Of a stretch of DNA of 64,000 nucleotides, positions 52,630 through 62,213 are shown piece by piece. A program made the position numbers and the translations under genes. The notes under the pieces are model-generated. The model saw nothing but the letters and a program-made list of their open reading frames with translations. It had not been told where the DNA came from and ran no database searches. Positions within the stretch are counted from its first letter, which is position 1. The number at the start of each line of letters is the position of its first letter. Source of the stretch: Microbacterium karelineae (GTDB lineage Bacteria; Actinomycetota; Actinomycetes; Actinomycetales; Microbacteriaceae); assembly GCF_009745985.1 (NCBI RefSeq), contig NZ_WFIX01000184.1, forward strand, positions 118,374 to 182,373. Reading direction: 5' to 3'.

Positions 52630-53553
52630 ATGACCGAGCCCGTCATCGCGGCGATCGTCCCCTGCTACAACGAAGAGGCGGCCGTCGGGCAGGTCGTCTC
52701 CGATCTGCGCTCCGCTGTCCCCGACATCGTCGTATACGTCTACGACAACAACAGCACCGATCGCACCGTCGATGTCGCGGCACAGGCGGGGGCGATCGTG
52801 CGCCAGGAGCGACTCAAGGGCAAGGGCAATGTCGTGCGGCGTGCGTTCGCCGACGTCGATGCCGACATCTACGTCATGATCGACGGTGACGACACCTACG
52901 ACGCGGCGGCGCTCCCGGAGATGATCCGCACTCTTCGCGAGGGGCCGTATGACCATGTACTCGGCGTGCGCGATCAGCAGACCGAGACTGCGTACCGTCC
53001 AGGTCACGAACTCGGGAACAAAGGCTTCAACTGGTTCGTATCGAGCATCTTCGGCGACAGCGTGACAGACATGCTGAGCGGCTACCGCGTGATGTCGCGT
53101 CGATTCGTGAAGAGCTTCCCGGCGGCATCGCGCGAGTTCGAGATCGAGACGGAGCTCACCGTTCACGTCATGAACGTGCGCGCTCCCCAGGCCGAGGTCT
53201 CGGTCGGGTTCAAGGATCGCCCCGCGGGAAGCGAGAGCAAGCTGCGCACGTACCACGACGGCTTCCGGATCCTCGGCCTGATCGGACAGCTCGTACGGCA
53301 CGAGCGTCCCCTGTTCTTCTACGGCATCGTCGGCGCCGTGCTCTTCGTGCTCGGCGTGATCCTGGGGATCCCGCTCGTCGTCGAGTTCGTGCAGACGGGC
53401 TTCGTGCCGCGCCTGCCCACGGCGATTCTCGCGACAGGCCTCGGCGTCTCCGCGGCCTTGTCCTGGGCGATCGGGTTCGTGCTCGACGGGGTTCGCCGGG
53501 CTCGCAGCGAGGTGAGCAGGCTCACGTACCTGCAGTATTCGCCGGTGCGTTAA
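52630..53553 (+). CDS. Family 2 glycosyltransferase, polyprenyl-phosphate sugar synthase type (GtrB-like)
   Basis: 307 residues. The GT-A domain has AIVPCYNEEAAVGQVV, YDNNSTDRT and the metal-binding DGDDTYD, as in dolichyl/polyprenyl-phosphate hexose synthases. Two C-terminal membrane segments (~225-290) match GtrB/DPM1-type enzymes of bacteria. It probably loads a sugar onto a polyprenyl phosphate for use by the GT-C-like membrane proteins at 40218 and 53563. GGAGTG lies just before the ATG. Confidence 0.92.
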   Translation: MTEPVIAAIVPCYNEEAAVGQVVSDLRSAVPDIVVYVYDNNSTDRTVDVAAQAGAIVRQERLKGKGNVVRRAFADVDADIYVMIDGDDTYDAAALPEMIRTLREGPYDHVLGVRDQQTETAYRPGHELGNKGFNWFVSSIFGDSVTDMLSGYRVMSRRFVKSFPAASREFEIETELTVHVMNVRAPQAEVSVGFKDRPAGSESKLRTYHDGFRILGLIGQLVRHERPLFFYGIVGAVLFVLGVILGIPLVVEFVQTGFVPRLPTAILATGLGVSAALSWAIGFVLDGVRRARSEVSRLTYLQYSPVR

Positions 53554-53562
53554 CGGCGGCTG

Positions 53563-55314
53563 TCACCGAGGATCACGCGACTCACGTCGCGCGGGCAGTG
53601 CAGTGAGCCCGATCGCAAAGACGCTCGCGATGATGAGCGGGAGCAGGTAGCGGCCGAGGGCGATGGGGCTCGCCACGAGGAACGCCAGATTCACGAAAAG
53701 GGGCACCGTCGCCAGTACGTGGAGCGAGCTGCGACGTCGGATCGCGTACACGAGGGCGAAGAGGGGAATCCAGGAGCTGAACAGCGCCTTGGACATCAGT
53801 GGGTTGCCGTCCGAGAAGGCGTCGTACAGCTTGTTCGCCGCAACGCGAGCACCGTTGAGAACGGAGGACGTACCGAGTGCCTCGGTAGATATCGCCTCGA
53901 CATCCTCGCGCGAAAACCTTTCGTAGGTCTTGCTCGTCCAGTGATCGACGTATCGATCGAGTGCGAGATTGCGCTGCAGTTTCACGGGCGTGACCGGAGC
54001 GAAGTACTCGAATGTGTTCGCGACGGTCGCCGAGAGTGCCGTGCCCGGGTAGCGCACGAGCTGGGCGAGCCAGACTCGTGCGTAATCGAGCTTCTGTTCG
54101 AGGGGCGCATCGACGTTCCAGCGGGCCTTCACGTTGTCCGACCGACGCGGGACGTACGCCTCCGCGAGCCCGTCGTAGCGGAGCATGGCATCGATCGCTT
54201 CGCGTTCGTCTCGCGGGATCTCGTCGCCATGCTCCGCAACGATGCGCGCGGTCTGCTGCACGGGGATCGTCATCATGTCCGTCGACGTTCCCGGCGCGAC
54301 GCCGAGCGCCGGGAGAACTGCCATCGGCCAGATCACATTGGTGACGAGGAGAATTGTGCCCAGGCCCGCGAACAGACGCCAGCGTAGTCGGCGCGCGATG
54401 ACGAACACGAGCACGACGGTGCAGATCACCAAGAGATAGCCGTTCGTTCGCTTTGCGAGCACGAGCGGGATGACGATCGCGATCGCGGCGGCGACGACCC
54501 AAGGCTTCGAGAGGACAGCCCCGCGCGTGCGCACGATCTCGACGAACAGGATGAGCGCCGGCATCCAGAAGATGACCGCGAAGGCGTCCTTGCTCATCAC
54601 CGATGGTGCGATCACGTAAGCCGGGAACACCGCTGCGAGTATCGTCAATGTCCATCGGAGGCGAGTCGACATACCGAGTCGTCCGAGGTAGGCGATCCCA
54701 AGCGCAAGGCCAGCTGCAGTCGTCACCTCCTGAAAGAGCAGGTAGGTGAACAGCCCGACGTTCGGATCGCCGAGGAGATCACCGACGTCCCAGAACCAGC
54801 CGAACACCACCGTGTCGAACCACGGATGGTGGTTCTTCGCAGGGCTCATCCCCAACCATTCGATCCGCTGCGTCACGGTGTCGGAATCGATCGCGCCGGG
54901 AAAATGCACGATGAGCCACGTCAACCAACCGATGAGGATCACGCCGAACGACGGCCACATCCAATGTCGGACGGCGTCGCGCATCGAGCCGACGACGCCA
55001 GTCGGTTGTTCCCACGCGTGATCCAGCGCACGAAACAGCGCGGCGATGACGAGGGAGAGGACGAGCGCCAGCGAAGCCACCGCCAGGAGACCGACGAGAG
55101 CACCGCCGAGGGAACTCGTGAACCACTCAGCACTGTCGGTGGCCGCATAGGACGCACCGACCACCGAGAAGGCGCTGAGCAGGAAGGCCAGCGATGCGGC
55201 CCAGACATCGATGCGACGCCGGCTCGAATGATGAGCAGGTGTATCGGACGTGGGGGGGATGCTGAGAGCCGAGTCGTCCTGTGGTGAGCGGTGAGGAGTC
55301 CCGACGAGATGCAC
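53563..55314 (-). CDS. DUF6020-like polytopic membrane protein (GT-C-like)
   Basis: 583 residues with about 11-12 membrane segments. After the first segments, FPGAIDSDTVTQRIEWLG and the NHHPWFDTVVFGWFW loop resemble the acidic first extracytoplasmic loop of GT-C glycosyltransferases, where Asp binds the donor. The C-terminal part has a soluble stretch (~350-470) and then more segments. The pattern matches DUF6020. GTG at 55314 is preferred over 55317 because TAGAAT ends 6 nt before it. Probable role: adding a sugar from polyprenyl phosphate, inferred from fold and context. Confidence 0.8.
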   Translation of the reverse strand: MHLVGTPHRSPQDDSALSIPPTSDTPAHHSSRRRIDVWAASLAFLLSAFSVVGASYAATDSAEWFTSSLGGALVGLLAVASLALVLSLVIAALFRALDHAWEQPTGVVGSMRDAVRHWMWPSFGVILIGWLTWLIVHFPGAIDSDTVTQRIEWLGMSPAKNHHPWFDTVVFGWFWDVGDLLGDPNVGLFTYLLFQEVTTAAGLALGIAYLGRLGMSTRLRWTLTILAAVFPAYVIAPSVMSKDAFAVIFWMPALILFVEIVRTRGAVLSKPWVVAAAIAIVIPLVLAKRTNGYLLVICTVVLVFVIARRLRWRLFAGLGTILLVTNVIWPMAVLPALGVAPGTSTDMMTIPVQQTARIVAEHGDEIPRDEREAIDAMLRYDGLAEAYVPRRSDNVKARWNVDAPLEQKLDYARVWLAQLVRYPGTALSATVANTFEYFAPVTPVKLQRNLALDRYVDHWTSKTYERFSREDVEAISTEALGTSSVLNGARVAANKLYDAFSDGNPLMSKALFSSWIPLFALVYAIRRRSSLHVLATVPLFVNLAFLVASPIALGRYLLPLIIASVFAIGLTALPARRESRDPR

Positions 55315-55320
55315 CACCGT

Positions 55321-55326
55321 ATTCTA
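55321..55326 (-). promoter_or_regulatory. -10 element (TAGAAT) of the DUF6020-like gene
   Basis: On the minus strand TAGAAT plus 6 nt leads to GTG at 55314. No Shine-Dalgarno sequence is seen. Confidence 0.55.
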
Positions 55327-55383
55327 GCGACGTCGTTCGACATCCTGCGACGACTGCGTGGCGTCGCTGGCGTGCGTTGCTCC

Positions 55384-57468
55384 TCAGCCGACCGCCTTCT
55401 CGAGCTCGCGTGCGAGGAACGGCCCGAGCGTCGCGGCGTAGGTTCCGGTGAGGTGGTGCGCATCGCGGTACACGACCGCGTCGCCGATGACGGCGGGACA
55501 GGAGCCGTCGCGGCAGTAGAAGCCGGTGAGGTCGATGAGCCGCGCGTTCGGATCCCGTTCGACGGCGCTCGCCTTCCCGTCGTCGAGGAGCGCGACGTCC
55601 TGCGGCAGCGAGCACCGCTCGGCCGCCGTCGCCGGGTCCTCCGATACGCAGGTGACCGGGGTCTCGCCGAAATACGGGTTGTCGAGGAGGGCGAGCACGG
55701 GCACCGATGTGTCGGCGCGACGCTGCCACGCCGACGCCATGCCGTCGATGCGCTCGGCGCTCGCATCGACCTTGCCGCCGCGGCTCGCGACGAGGAAGGC
55801 GTCGACGCCGTCCGCCGACTGGACGTAGTGGTCGACTCGGTCGCGCCACTCCCCGCACGAGGCGGTCTGCTCGTCGGTCGCGAGCTCGAGATCCTCGTCC
55901 GTCCAGAAGCACCCCGCGTGGCCCGCGACGTCGATGCGCCATCCCAGCTGCCGGGCCGCCTCGCGATAGGCGGGGAGCATCGCGTTGTTGTGCGAGTCGC
56001 CGATCGCGACGATGCGCACCTCCGCATCGCGCGGGCCGTACGAGCACATGTTGAGCTCGGTCACGTCGGGGCCCGCCCAGCACTCGGCGACGTTGCCGTC
56101 GTCGTTCTCGATGTCGCCGAGCGCCGGGACGATCTCGACGCCGGCCTCGTCCGCGAGGTCGCTCGAGCTCACTCCGTCGGACGCACCCTCCCCGCAGGAG
56201 GCGTCCGCCGGATCCCATGCGGCGGCGCCGAAGCAGGCCGGCAGCTCCTGCACGAGCTCCTCCGTGACCTCGTGCACCTGCACCTCGTCGGCGCGCAGGA
56301 GCTGCGTGCCGCCCAGCGAGACGACGAGGACGCAGGCCATGCCCGCGGCGCTCCACGCCGCGATCGTGCGGGGCCGCCGCCCCTGGAGGAACCTCGGCGA
56401 CGAGCGCACGACGTCCTCGACGTAGGTCGTCGACAGCCACGCGAACGTGAGCGAGGCGATGACGATCGCGACCTTGTGCGCCGTCGTGAGAGGGGTCCCC
56501 GTCACGAACGGCAGGACGACGATGAGGGGCCAGTGCCAGAGGTAGATCGCGTACGACACGCGCCCGAGGAACGAGATCGGCGCGAAGCGGCCGAGGGGCG
56601 CCAGCAGCGAGTGGCCGCCCGCCCAGATCGCGGCGGCCGTGCCGAGGACAGGCAGGGCGGCGGCCGCGCCGGGGAACGGCGTGGATCCCGTGTAGAGGAA
56701 CACGCTCGCGAGGACGGCGAGCACGCCCGCCCCGGCGACGACGGATCCGATGCGGGCCGAGAGGAGGGGCCGCGCGAAGGCGAGCAGCGCGCCGGCGCCG
56801 AACTCCCACGCGCGAGAGAACGTCGAGAAATAGGCCTCGCCTGGGGCCGACTGCAGCAGCCACACGCTGTACGCGAAGGAGGCGACGGTGGCGACCGCGA
56901 TGGCCGCGAACATCACGGCGCGCCAGGGGAATCGGCGGAGGGCCCACGCAGCGACGACGAGGAGGAGGGGCAGCATCACATAGAACTGCTCCTCCGCCGA
57001 CAGCGTCCAGAAGTGCTGCACGGGCGACGCCGAGTTCTCGGCGGCGAGATAGTCGACGCTGTCGAAGAGCAGGCGCCAGTTCTCGACATACAGCGCCGAC
57101 GCGGTGATCTCGCCGAGGAACTGGCGCCACAGCGACTGCGGGACCCAGACCACGACCGCCATGGCCGTCGCGAGCAGCACGAGCAGCGAGGCGGGCAGCA
57201 GGCGCGACGCGCGCCGCGCCCAGAACCGCCCGAGCGCGATGCGCCCCGTCGTCTCACGCTCTCGGATGAGGTGCGACGTGATCAGGTACCCGCTGATGAC
57301 GAAGAACACATCGACGCCGACGAAGCCACCCGTCAGCCGGTTCGGCCACAGGTGATACAGCAGTACGCTCACGACCGCGAGCGCGCGCAGCGCCTGGATG
57401 TCCGGTCGGAACGAGCGAACCGCCTGTCGCGTGCCGCTCGCGGGAGCGGGAGCCGAAGCGGACGTCAT
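55384..57468 (-). CDS. Acyltransferase-3 membrane protein with SGNH domain, copy 2
   Basis: 694 residues, same architecture as the gene at 48999: an acyltransferase-3 domain (~15-385; DIQALRALAVVSVLLYHLW with His39, GGFVGVDVFFVISGYLI) and a C-terminal SGNH domain (Ser492 in GDSHNN, and DAHHLTG near the end). It is closer to the canonical OafA sequence than copy 1. It probably O-acylates a different position or polymer. The ATG lies 11 nt after the stop of the GT2 gene, so the two form an operon. Confidence 0.93.
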   Translation of the reverse strand: MTSASAPAPASGTRQAVRSFRPDIQALRALAVVSVLLYHLWPNRLTGGFVGVDVFFVISGYLITSHLIRERETTGRIALGRFWARRASRLLPASLLVLLATAMAVVVWVPQSLWRQFLGEITASALYVENWRLLFDSVDYLAAENSASPVQHFWTLSAEEQFYVMLPLLLVVAAWALRRFPWRAVMFAAIAVATVASFAYSVWLLQSAPGEAYFSTFSRAWEFGAGALLAFARPLLSARIGSVVAGAGVLAVLASVFLYTGSTPFPGAAAALPVLGTAAAIWAGGHSLLAPLGRFAPISFLGRVSYAIYLWHWPLIVVLPFVTGTPLTTAHKVAIVIASLTFAWLSTTYVEDVVRSSPRFLQGRRPRTIAAWSAAGMACVLVVSLGGTQLLRADEVQVHEVTEELVQELPACFGAAAWDPADASCGEGASDGVSSSDLADEAGVEIVPALGDIENDDGNVAECWAGPDVTELNMCSYGPRDAEVRIVAIGDSHNNAMLPAYREAARQLGWRIDVAGHAGCFWTDEDLELATDEQTASCGEWRDRVDHYVQSADGVDAFLVASRGGKVDASAERIDGMASAWQRRADTSVPVLALLDNPYFGETPVTCVSEDPATAAERCSLPQDVALLDDGKASAVERDPNARLIDLTGFYCRDGSCPAVIGDAVVYRDAHHLTGTYAATLGPFLARELEKAVG

Positions 57469-57479
57469 GCGCCCCGTGG

Positions 57480-59159
57480 TCAGCCGGCCAGGATCCGGCG
57501 GAGGCCGCGCGCGACGCGCGCGGGGAGGCCGCCGAGCAGGCGGTTGGCGCCGCGAGCGACGCGGCCGGCCCGGCCGCCCGTGCGGGCGTTGACGCGCTGC
57601 GCGACGAGGCGCGCCGCCGAGACGGGCGCCTCGGCGCGCTCGGCGCGGATCCGCATGCGCCACAGCTCCTTCTCGAGGCGCGCGACGTCGGGATCCACGC
57701 GGACGACCCTCTTGTCGAGCTCATCGTTCTCGCGCAGATCCTTCAGGTGCGCGACCTCGCTCGACTGCCACTCGAAGCCCGCGATCTGCGCGACGACGTC
57801 CTCGAGGGGGCGCTCGTCCGTGACGTACGGGCGCGCGCGCTCGACGACGGCCGAGTTCCACACCGTCACGGCCTCGTCGTTGTCGTGGCCCGGCGTGAAG
57901 AAGCGCATCGCGCCGATCCACGGCTTGTCCATGCGGCGGTAGATCTCCTGCAGGCTGTCGCTCGCGAGCTCGACCGTGACGGGCATGTCGACGCGGAACG
58001 GCGCCGGGAAGACGCTCGTCGGGGCCTCCTCCGCGAAGATCACCCGATTGTCCGTGCGGAACCATTCCCTGACGAGGTACAGCTCGTTCATCGGATCGGC
58101 GAGCATGCGGCGCCGGCCCTCGTGCAGTTCGGACCACGGGCCGACGAGCACGACGTGCACGTCGTTCTGGGTGCTGTTGAGGATCCGGTCGACGCACGGG
58201 CGCGCCCACCGGGCCGTGTCGGGGGCGACCTCGACGACGACCTTCATGAGGGGCACCTCCCACACGCGGTTGTCGGCCTTGCGCCGGTAGCGCGGGATCG
58301 CCATGCGCTGCGCGAAGTGGACGTCGTTGTGCCACGCGACCTGCACGCCCTGGTGCTGCACGGTGCCGGGGCCCATATGCCAGCCGACCGCGTCGTGCGC
58401 GGGGATGAACACGGCGCCCGCCTGCCACAGCTGGTAGGCGATCTCGGTGTCCTCGCCGAGGTGCAGGCGGGTGTCCTGGCCGAACGTGCGGTCGTAGACG
58501 GCGCGCGTCACCGTGGCGCAGGCGCCCATGTGGGTCGAGTAGTTGCGGCCATCGGACTCGTTGAGATCATCCGTGCTGCGGTAGATCTCCTTCGACCAGT
58601 GCTCGTGCAGCGCGTCGCGGTCGTAGTCGTCGCCGATCGTGCCGGCCCTGACCTTCTCGTAGACCTCTTCCGGCGTGTACGTCCACTCCTCGATGAAGCC
58701 CTTCTCGCCGATCGTCGCGGCCTCGGGGATGAAGTGCGCCCACTTCGCGTGCTGCCGCACGTTGTCGCGGAACAGGATCATGTCGGAGTCGCACCAGTAG
58801 ATGATGTCGCCCGTCGTCGCCTTGATGCCGATGTCGGTCGCGTTCGATCGGCCCCAGCCGTCGTTCACCTCGTGCACGCGGATGAGGCGCGTGTTCTTCG
58901 GCGCGTATTCGCCGATCTCGGCGGGCTCCTCGCCGCCGCCGTCGTCGAGGACGACGACCTCGAGGAGATCCTCGGGGTAATCCTGCGCGGCGAGCGACGC
59001 GAGCGTGAATTGCAGCGTCTTGCTCTTGTACGACGGGATGATGACCGACACCGACATCGTCGGCTCCCAGTCGTCGGGCACGGTTCCGTCGAAGACATCG
59101 CGCCAGCGATTGCGGGAGACGATCGACGGCGCGGCGGAGCGGGGGTCGGCGGAGATCAC
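57480..59159 (-). CDS. Large family 2 glycosyltransferase with degenerate second domain
   Basis: 559 residues. Residues ~35-290 form a GT-A domain (SVSVIIPSYKSKTLQFTLAS, DDGGGEEP, the metal-binding CDSDMILF, then LHLGEDTEIAYQLW). Residues ~300-450 look like a second, shortened GT-A fold (VEVAPDTARWARPCVDRIL, LVGPWSEL, TPGHDNDE). A basic coiled tail ends the protein. Double GT-A enzymes are known from polymerising capsule synthases, but the second half here lacks clear motifs. TAAACT plus 6 nt precedes the GTG at 59159. Confidence 0.87.
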   Translation of the reverse strand: MISADPRSAAPSIVSRNRWRDVFDGTVPDDWEPTMSVSVIIPSYKSKTLQFTLASLAAQDYPEDLLEVVVLDDGGGEEPAEIGEYAPKNTRLIRVHEVNDGWGRSNATDIGIKATTGDIIYWCDSDMILFRDNVRQHAKWAHFIPEAATIGEKGFIEEWTYTPEEVYEKVRAGTIGDDYDRDALHEHWSKEIYRSTDDLNESDGRNYSTHMGACATVTRAVYDRTFGQDTRLHLGEDTEIAYQLWQAGAVFIPAHDAVGWHMGPGTVQHQGVQVAWHNDVHFAQRMAIPRYRRKADNRVWEVPLMKVVVEVAPDTARWARPCVDRILNSTQNDVHVVLVGPWSELHEGRRRMLADPMNELYLVREWFRTDNRVIFAEEAPTSVFPAPFRVDMPVTVELASDSLQEIYRRMDKPWIGAMRFFTPGHDNDEAVTVWNSAVVERARPYVTDERPLEDVVAQIAGFEWQSSEVAHLKDLRENDELDKRVVRVDPDVARLEKELWRMRIRAERAEAPVSAARLVAQRVNARTGGRAGRVARGANRLLGGLPARVARGLRRILAG

Positions 59160-59258
59160 CGGGGCAGTTTAGCCTCCAGGTCACGGAAAGATCACAGCGA
59201 ACGCTCGGCGGCGTGCGATGTCTCAGGGATCCCCCAGGGCGCGGATAGACTCGCCCCC
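59160..59258. promoter_or_regulatory. Divergent leaderless promoters of two glycosyltransferase genes
   Basis: Leftward: TAAACT (minus strand, 59166-59171) plus 6 nt and GTG at 59159. Rightward: TAGACT (59246-59251) plus 7 nt and ATG at 59259. Neither gene has a Shine-Dalgarno sequence. The 99-nt gap thus drives two short transcription units in opposite directions. Confidence 0.6.
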
Positions 59259-60338
59259 ATGCCCTCCGCGCCCGCCGATCGACGTGTCTTCAACTTCCCC
59301 GGGTGGCGCGACAACCCCTACGTGCAGATCCTGCAGTCGGAGATCACCGAGCGCGGGTATGAGCTCTCGGGGCGGCCCGATTTCCCGGAGGCGCTCATCG
59401 AGCTGACCTCGCCCGAGCGGCGCGGCGTCATCCACGTGCAGTGGACGAGCCCCGTGACGGAGTGGGCGGAGAACGCGAAGGACGCGCGGCGCCGCACCGA
59501 CCTCTTCCTCGACGCCCTCTACAGCGCCAAGCGGTGGGGCCGGAAGATCCTCTGGACGGTGCACAACGTCCTCCCGCATGACGCGGTGTACCCGAAGACG
59601 GCGCTCCTCCTGCATGAGCGACTGGCGGAGCTCGCCGATGCGATCCACGTCATCTCGCCGCACACGGCAGAGCTCGCGGCGCCCGCGTACGCGATCCCCG
59701 CCGAGAAGGTCGTCGAGATCCCGCACAGCAGCTACGACGGCGTGTACGGCCCGGCCGTCGCACGGGACACGGCGCGCGCGGAGCTGGGCGTGCGCCCCGA
59801 CAGCACGGCGGCGCTGGCGTTCGGATGGATCCGCCCCTACAAGGGGCTCGAGCACCTCGCGGCGGCATCCCGCATCGCCAGCGAGGGCGGCGCCGACATC
59901 GAGGTGCTGCTCGCCGGACGCCCGCAGGGCGATGTGCAGCACATCCTCGACGGGCTCGCGGACGGCCCCGCGACCGTCACGAGCAGTCTCCGACGCATCC
60001 TCCCGGAGGACGTGGCGACGTGGTTCTGCGCGGCCGATGTGCTCGTGCTGCCGTATCACGCGATCCTCAACTCAGGGAACATGTACCTCGCCGCCACCTA
60101 CGGCCTGCCGATCGTGCTGCCGGACGAGCCTCATCTCGTCGCCGAGTTCGGCGACGAGGCCTGGATCCGCTTCTTCGATCGCGGGCGGCCCGACGAGTCG
60201 ATCGCGGCGCTGCTGGCGGATCCGTGGTTCCGAGACGGCGAGGTGCGCGCCGCCGCGCGCGCCTTCGCCGATTCGCGACCTCCACAGGCGATGGCGGCCC
60301 GGTACGCCGACCTGATCGAGCGCCTCGCGCGCGGCTGA
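59259..60338 (+). CDS. Family 1-like glycosyltransferase (GT-B fold), paralogue
   Basis: 359 residues, paralogous to the gene at 35662. HVQWTSPV and WTVHNVLPHDAV lie in the N-terminal half; AFGWIRPYKGLEHL, LVLPYHAILNSGNMYLAATYG and LPIVLPDEPHLV lie in the donor-binding half. This pattern belongs to a GT-B group found in actinobacterial and proteobacterial capsule clusters. The start at 59259 is fixed by the TAGACT element and by the family's short N-terminus. Confidence 0.88.
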   Translation: MPSAPADRRVFNFPGWRDNPYVQILQSEITERGYELSGRPDFPEALIELTSPERRGVIHVQWTSPVTEWAENAKDARRRTDLFLDALYSAKRWGRKILWTVHNVLPHDAVYPKTALLLHERLAELADAIHVISPHTAELAAPAYAIPAEKVVEIPHSSYDGVYGPAVARDTARAELGVRPDSTAALAFGWIRPYKGLEHLAAASRIASEGGADIEVLLAGRPQGDVQHILDGLADGPATVTSSLRRILPEDVATWFCAADVLVLPYHAILNSGNMYLAATYGLPIVLPDEPHLVAEFGDEAWIRFFDRGRPDESIAALLADPWFRDGEVRAAARAFADSRPPQAMAARYADLIERLARG

Positions 60339-60362
60339 CGGCGTCGCCACATCGCGGACGGG

Positions 60363-60368
60363 TAGCCT
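60363..60368 (+). promoter_or_regulatory. Candidate -10 (TAGCCT) of the GT gene at 60406
   Basis: TAGCCT lies 37 nt before the start codon, which has AGGGGGA 5 nt upstream. Here the transcript would have a real leader, unlike most first genes of the window. Confidence 0.4.
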
Positions 60369-60405
60369 GTCTGCGCCTGATCAACGACCTTCCAGGGGGA
60401 ATCGG

Positions 60406-62205
60406 ATGCCACGCTCCGGCCGCCATGCCGCCACGACGCCGACGATGTGGGGAGACGGCCCGGCGCCGCTGCTCGCGACCCCTGACGACGTGACGTCGAC
60501 GATCGGCATCGACTCGCCCCGCACCGATCGCGTACGGCTCGCCCTCGCAGACGCCGACATCCTCCGGCACCTCGCGCTGCCGCGGAACCCCGTCGTGTCG
60601 ACGACCGAGCTCGAGGTGACGCTCGCGCACTGGGAGGCACCCGTGCCGCGCTGGCGCGGCCGCCTCGGCCAGGTGCGCGCGCTCGCCGGATTCGATGTGC
60701 GCTTCGACACCTCCCGGGGCCGCGCCACGGCCGTCGTCCGCACGACGGATCCGACGACCGTGACCGAGATCGCGAACGCGCTCATCCCCGTCTTCGTGCC
60801 GAACACCCCCTTCGCGGGCGCGGGCTTCCCGCTCGTCGCGATCGCCGACGGCGCCGGTGAGGAGGCGCTGCGCCTGCTGCCGACGCGGAGCGCACCGCCC
60901 GTCGAGCCGATGGTCGAGCGCCTGCAGGGCGTCGGTCTGCGCCGCGCGGACATGCTCATCGGCGGCCCGCGGCGCCTCGCCGATGAGCTGTCGACGCACC
61001 ACCTCACGACGGGCGAGGCCGCCGTCGGACACCCGCGCACCGAGCTCCCGGCGCTCGACCTGCAGGTGCACAACCCGATCGGGCGCGAGCTCACCTTCAA
61101 GCCCTCCCGCCCCGCGCGCCGGCTCGTCGTCTCGGGGGCGCGCGCCCAGATCCTCGCGATCGAACAGGGGATGGGGAACCCCATCGAGTTCGACCTCCGG
61201 CGGCCGCTCTCGGCGGCCGTCGTGCGCGAGCTGCGCCGCGTCGAGAGCATCGACCTGTCGGGCCTGAGCGACGTCCCCGAGGGGCTCGCGGCGCGCTTCG
61301 CCGAGATCGCCGCGACCGACACGATCCTGCACGCGCTCCCCGAGGGGATCCGGATCCCCGAGGAGGCTCTCGCGCCCTCCCTCGTCGACGTGATCCGGCG
61401 CCCGTACCGCCAGCAGATGGGCCTCGAGCGCGACCTGCGCGCGGTCGAGGCGCGGCGCATCGCGATGCGCGAGCACGGCGGATTCTTCCGCCTCGCGCAG
61501 TCGATCGCCGAGCGCACGGGGGAGCGGTATCTCCCGCGCGTGAGCGTCGTGCTCTCGACGATGCGCAGCGAGCTCGTTCCCGGTGTCCTCGAGATGATGG
61601 CGAAGCAGACCTACCGTGAGATGGAGGTCATCGTCGTCGTGCACGGCGTGCCGGCCCCGAATGTCGACGGCGTCGACCTCGGCGACCTGGCGTACACGAT
61701 CGTCGAGGTGCCGGACACGGTGCTGTTCGGCGGGGCGCTCGCCGAGGGGGTGCGGCGCTCGTCGGGCGACCTCATCACGAAGCTCGACGACGACGACTGG
61801 TACAGCGAGCATCACGTGTCCGACCTCGTGCTCGCCCACCTGTACTCGCGTGCCGACATCGTCGGGAAGACGACCGAGTTCCTCTTCTTCGAGGAGGTCG
61901 GCCAGACGGTGCACCGCACCTTCGCGACGGAGCGATACCACGACCAGGTCGCCGGCGGTGCGATGCTGCTGTCGCGCGCGACCTTCGACGCGCTCGGGGG
62001 ATGGCGTCCGACCCCGAACTCGACCGACCGCTCGGTCCTGATCCGCATCGAGACGCAGGGCGGCGTCGCCTATCGCACGCAGAGCCTCGGATACATGTAC
62101 ATCCGCCACGCGTCGAAGCACACATGGGAACGCACGGCGAGCCAGCTCGTGCAGGGATCCTTCGAGCAGTGGCGCGGCTGGCGCTCGCCCGAGGTGGGGT
62201 ACTGA
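60406..62205 (+). CDS. Glycosyltransferase with C-terminal GT2 domain and novel N-terminal half
   Basis: 599 residues. Residues ~385-590 are a GT-A domain: PRVSVVLSTMRSELVPGVLE, the metal-binding DDDDW in TKLDDDDWYSEHH, then GGAMLLSRATFDALGGW and a final HASKHTW. The first ~370 residues are an alpha/beta region that I do not recognise, with no membrane segments. They may be a second sugar-binding or transferase domain. A good Shine-Dalgarno sequence precedes the ATG. It closes the glycan locus. Confidence 0.83.
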   Translation: MPRSGRHAATTPTMWGDGPAPLLATPDDVTSTIGIDSPRTDRVRLALADADILRHLALPRNPVVSTTELEVTLAHWEAPVPRWRGRLGQVRALAGFDVRFDTSRGRATAVVRTTDPTTVTEIANALIPVFVPNTPFAGAGFPLVAIADGAGEEALRLLPTRSAPPVEPMVERLQGVGLRRADMLIGGPRRLADELSTHHLTTGEAAVGHPRTELPALDLQVHNPIGRELTFKPSRPARRLVVSGARAQILAIEQGMGNPIEFDLRRPLSAAVVRELRRVESIDLSGLSDVPEGLAARFAEIAATDTILHALPEGIRIPEEALAPSLVDVIRRPYRQQMGLERDLRAVEARRIAMREHGGFFRLAQSIAERTGERYLPRVSVVLSTMRSELVPGVLEMMAKQTYREMEVIVVVHGVPAPNVDGVDLGDLAYTIVEVPDTVLFGGALAEGVRRSSGDLITKLDDDDWYSEHHVSDLVLAHLYSRADIVGKTTEFLFFEEVGQTVHRTFATERYHDQVAGGAMLLSRATFDALGGWRPTPNSTDRSVLIRIETQGGVAYRTQSLGYMYIRHASKHTWERTASQLVQGSFEQWRGWRSPEVGY

Positions 62206-62213
62206 GCGGGGCG

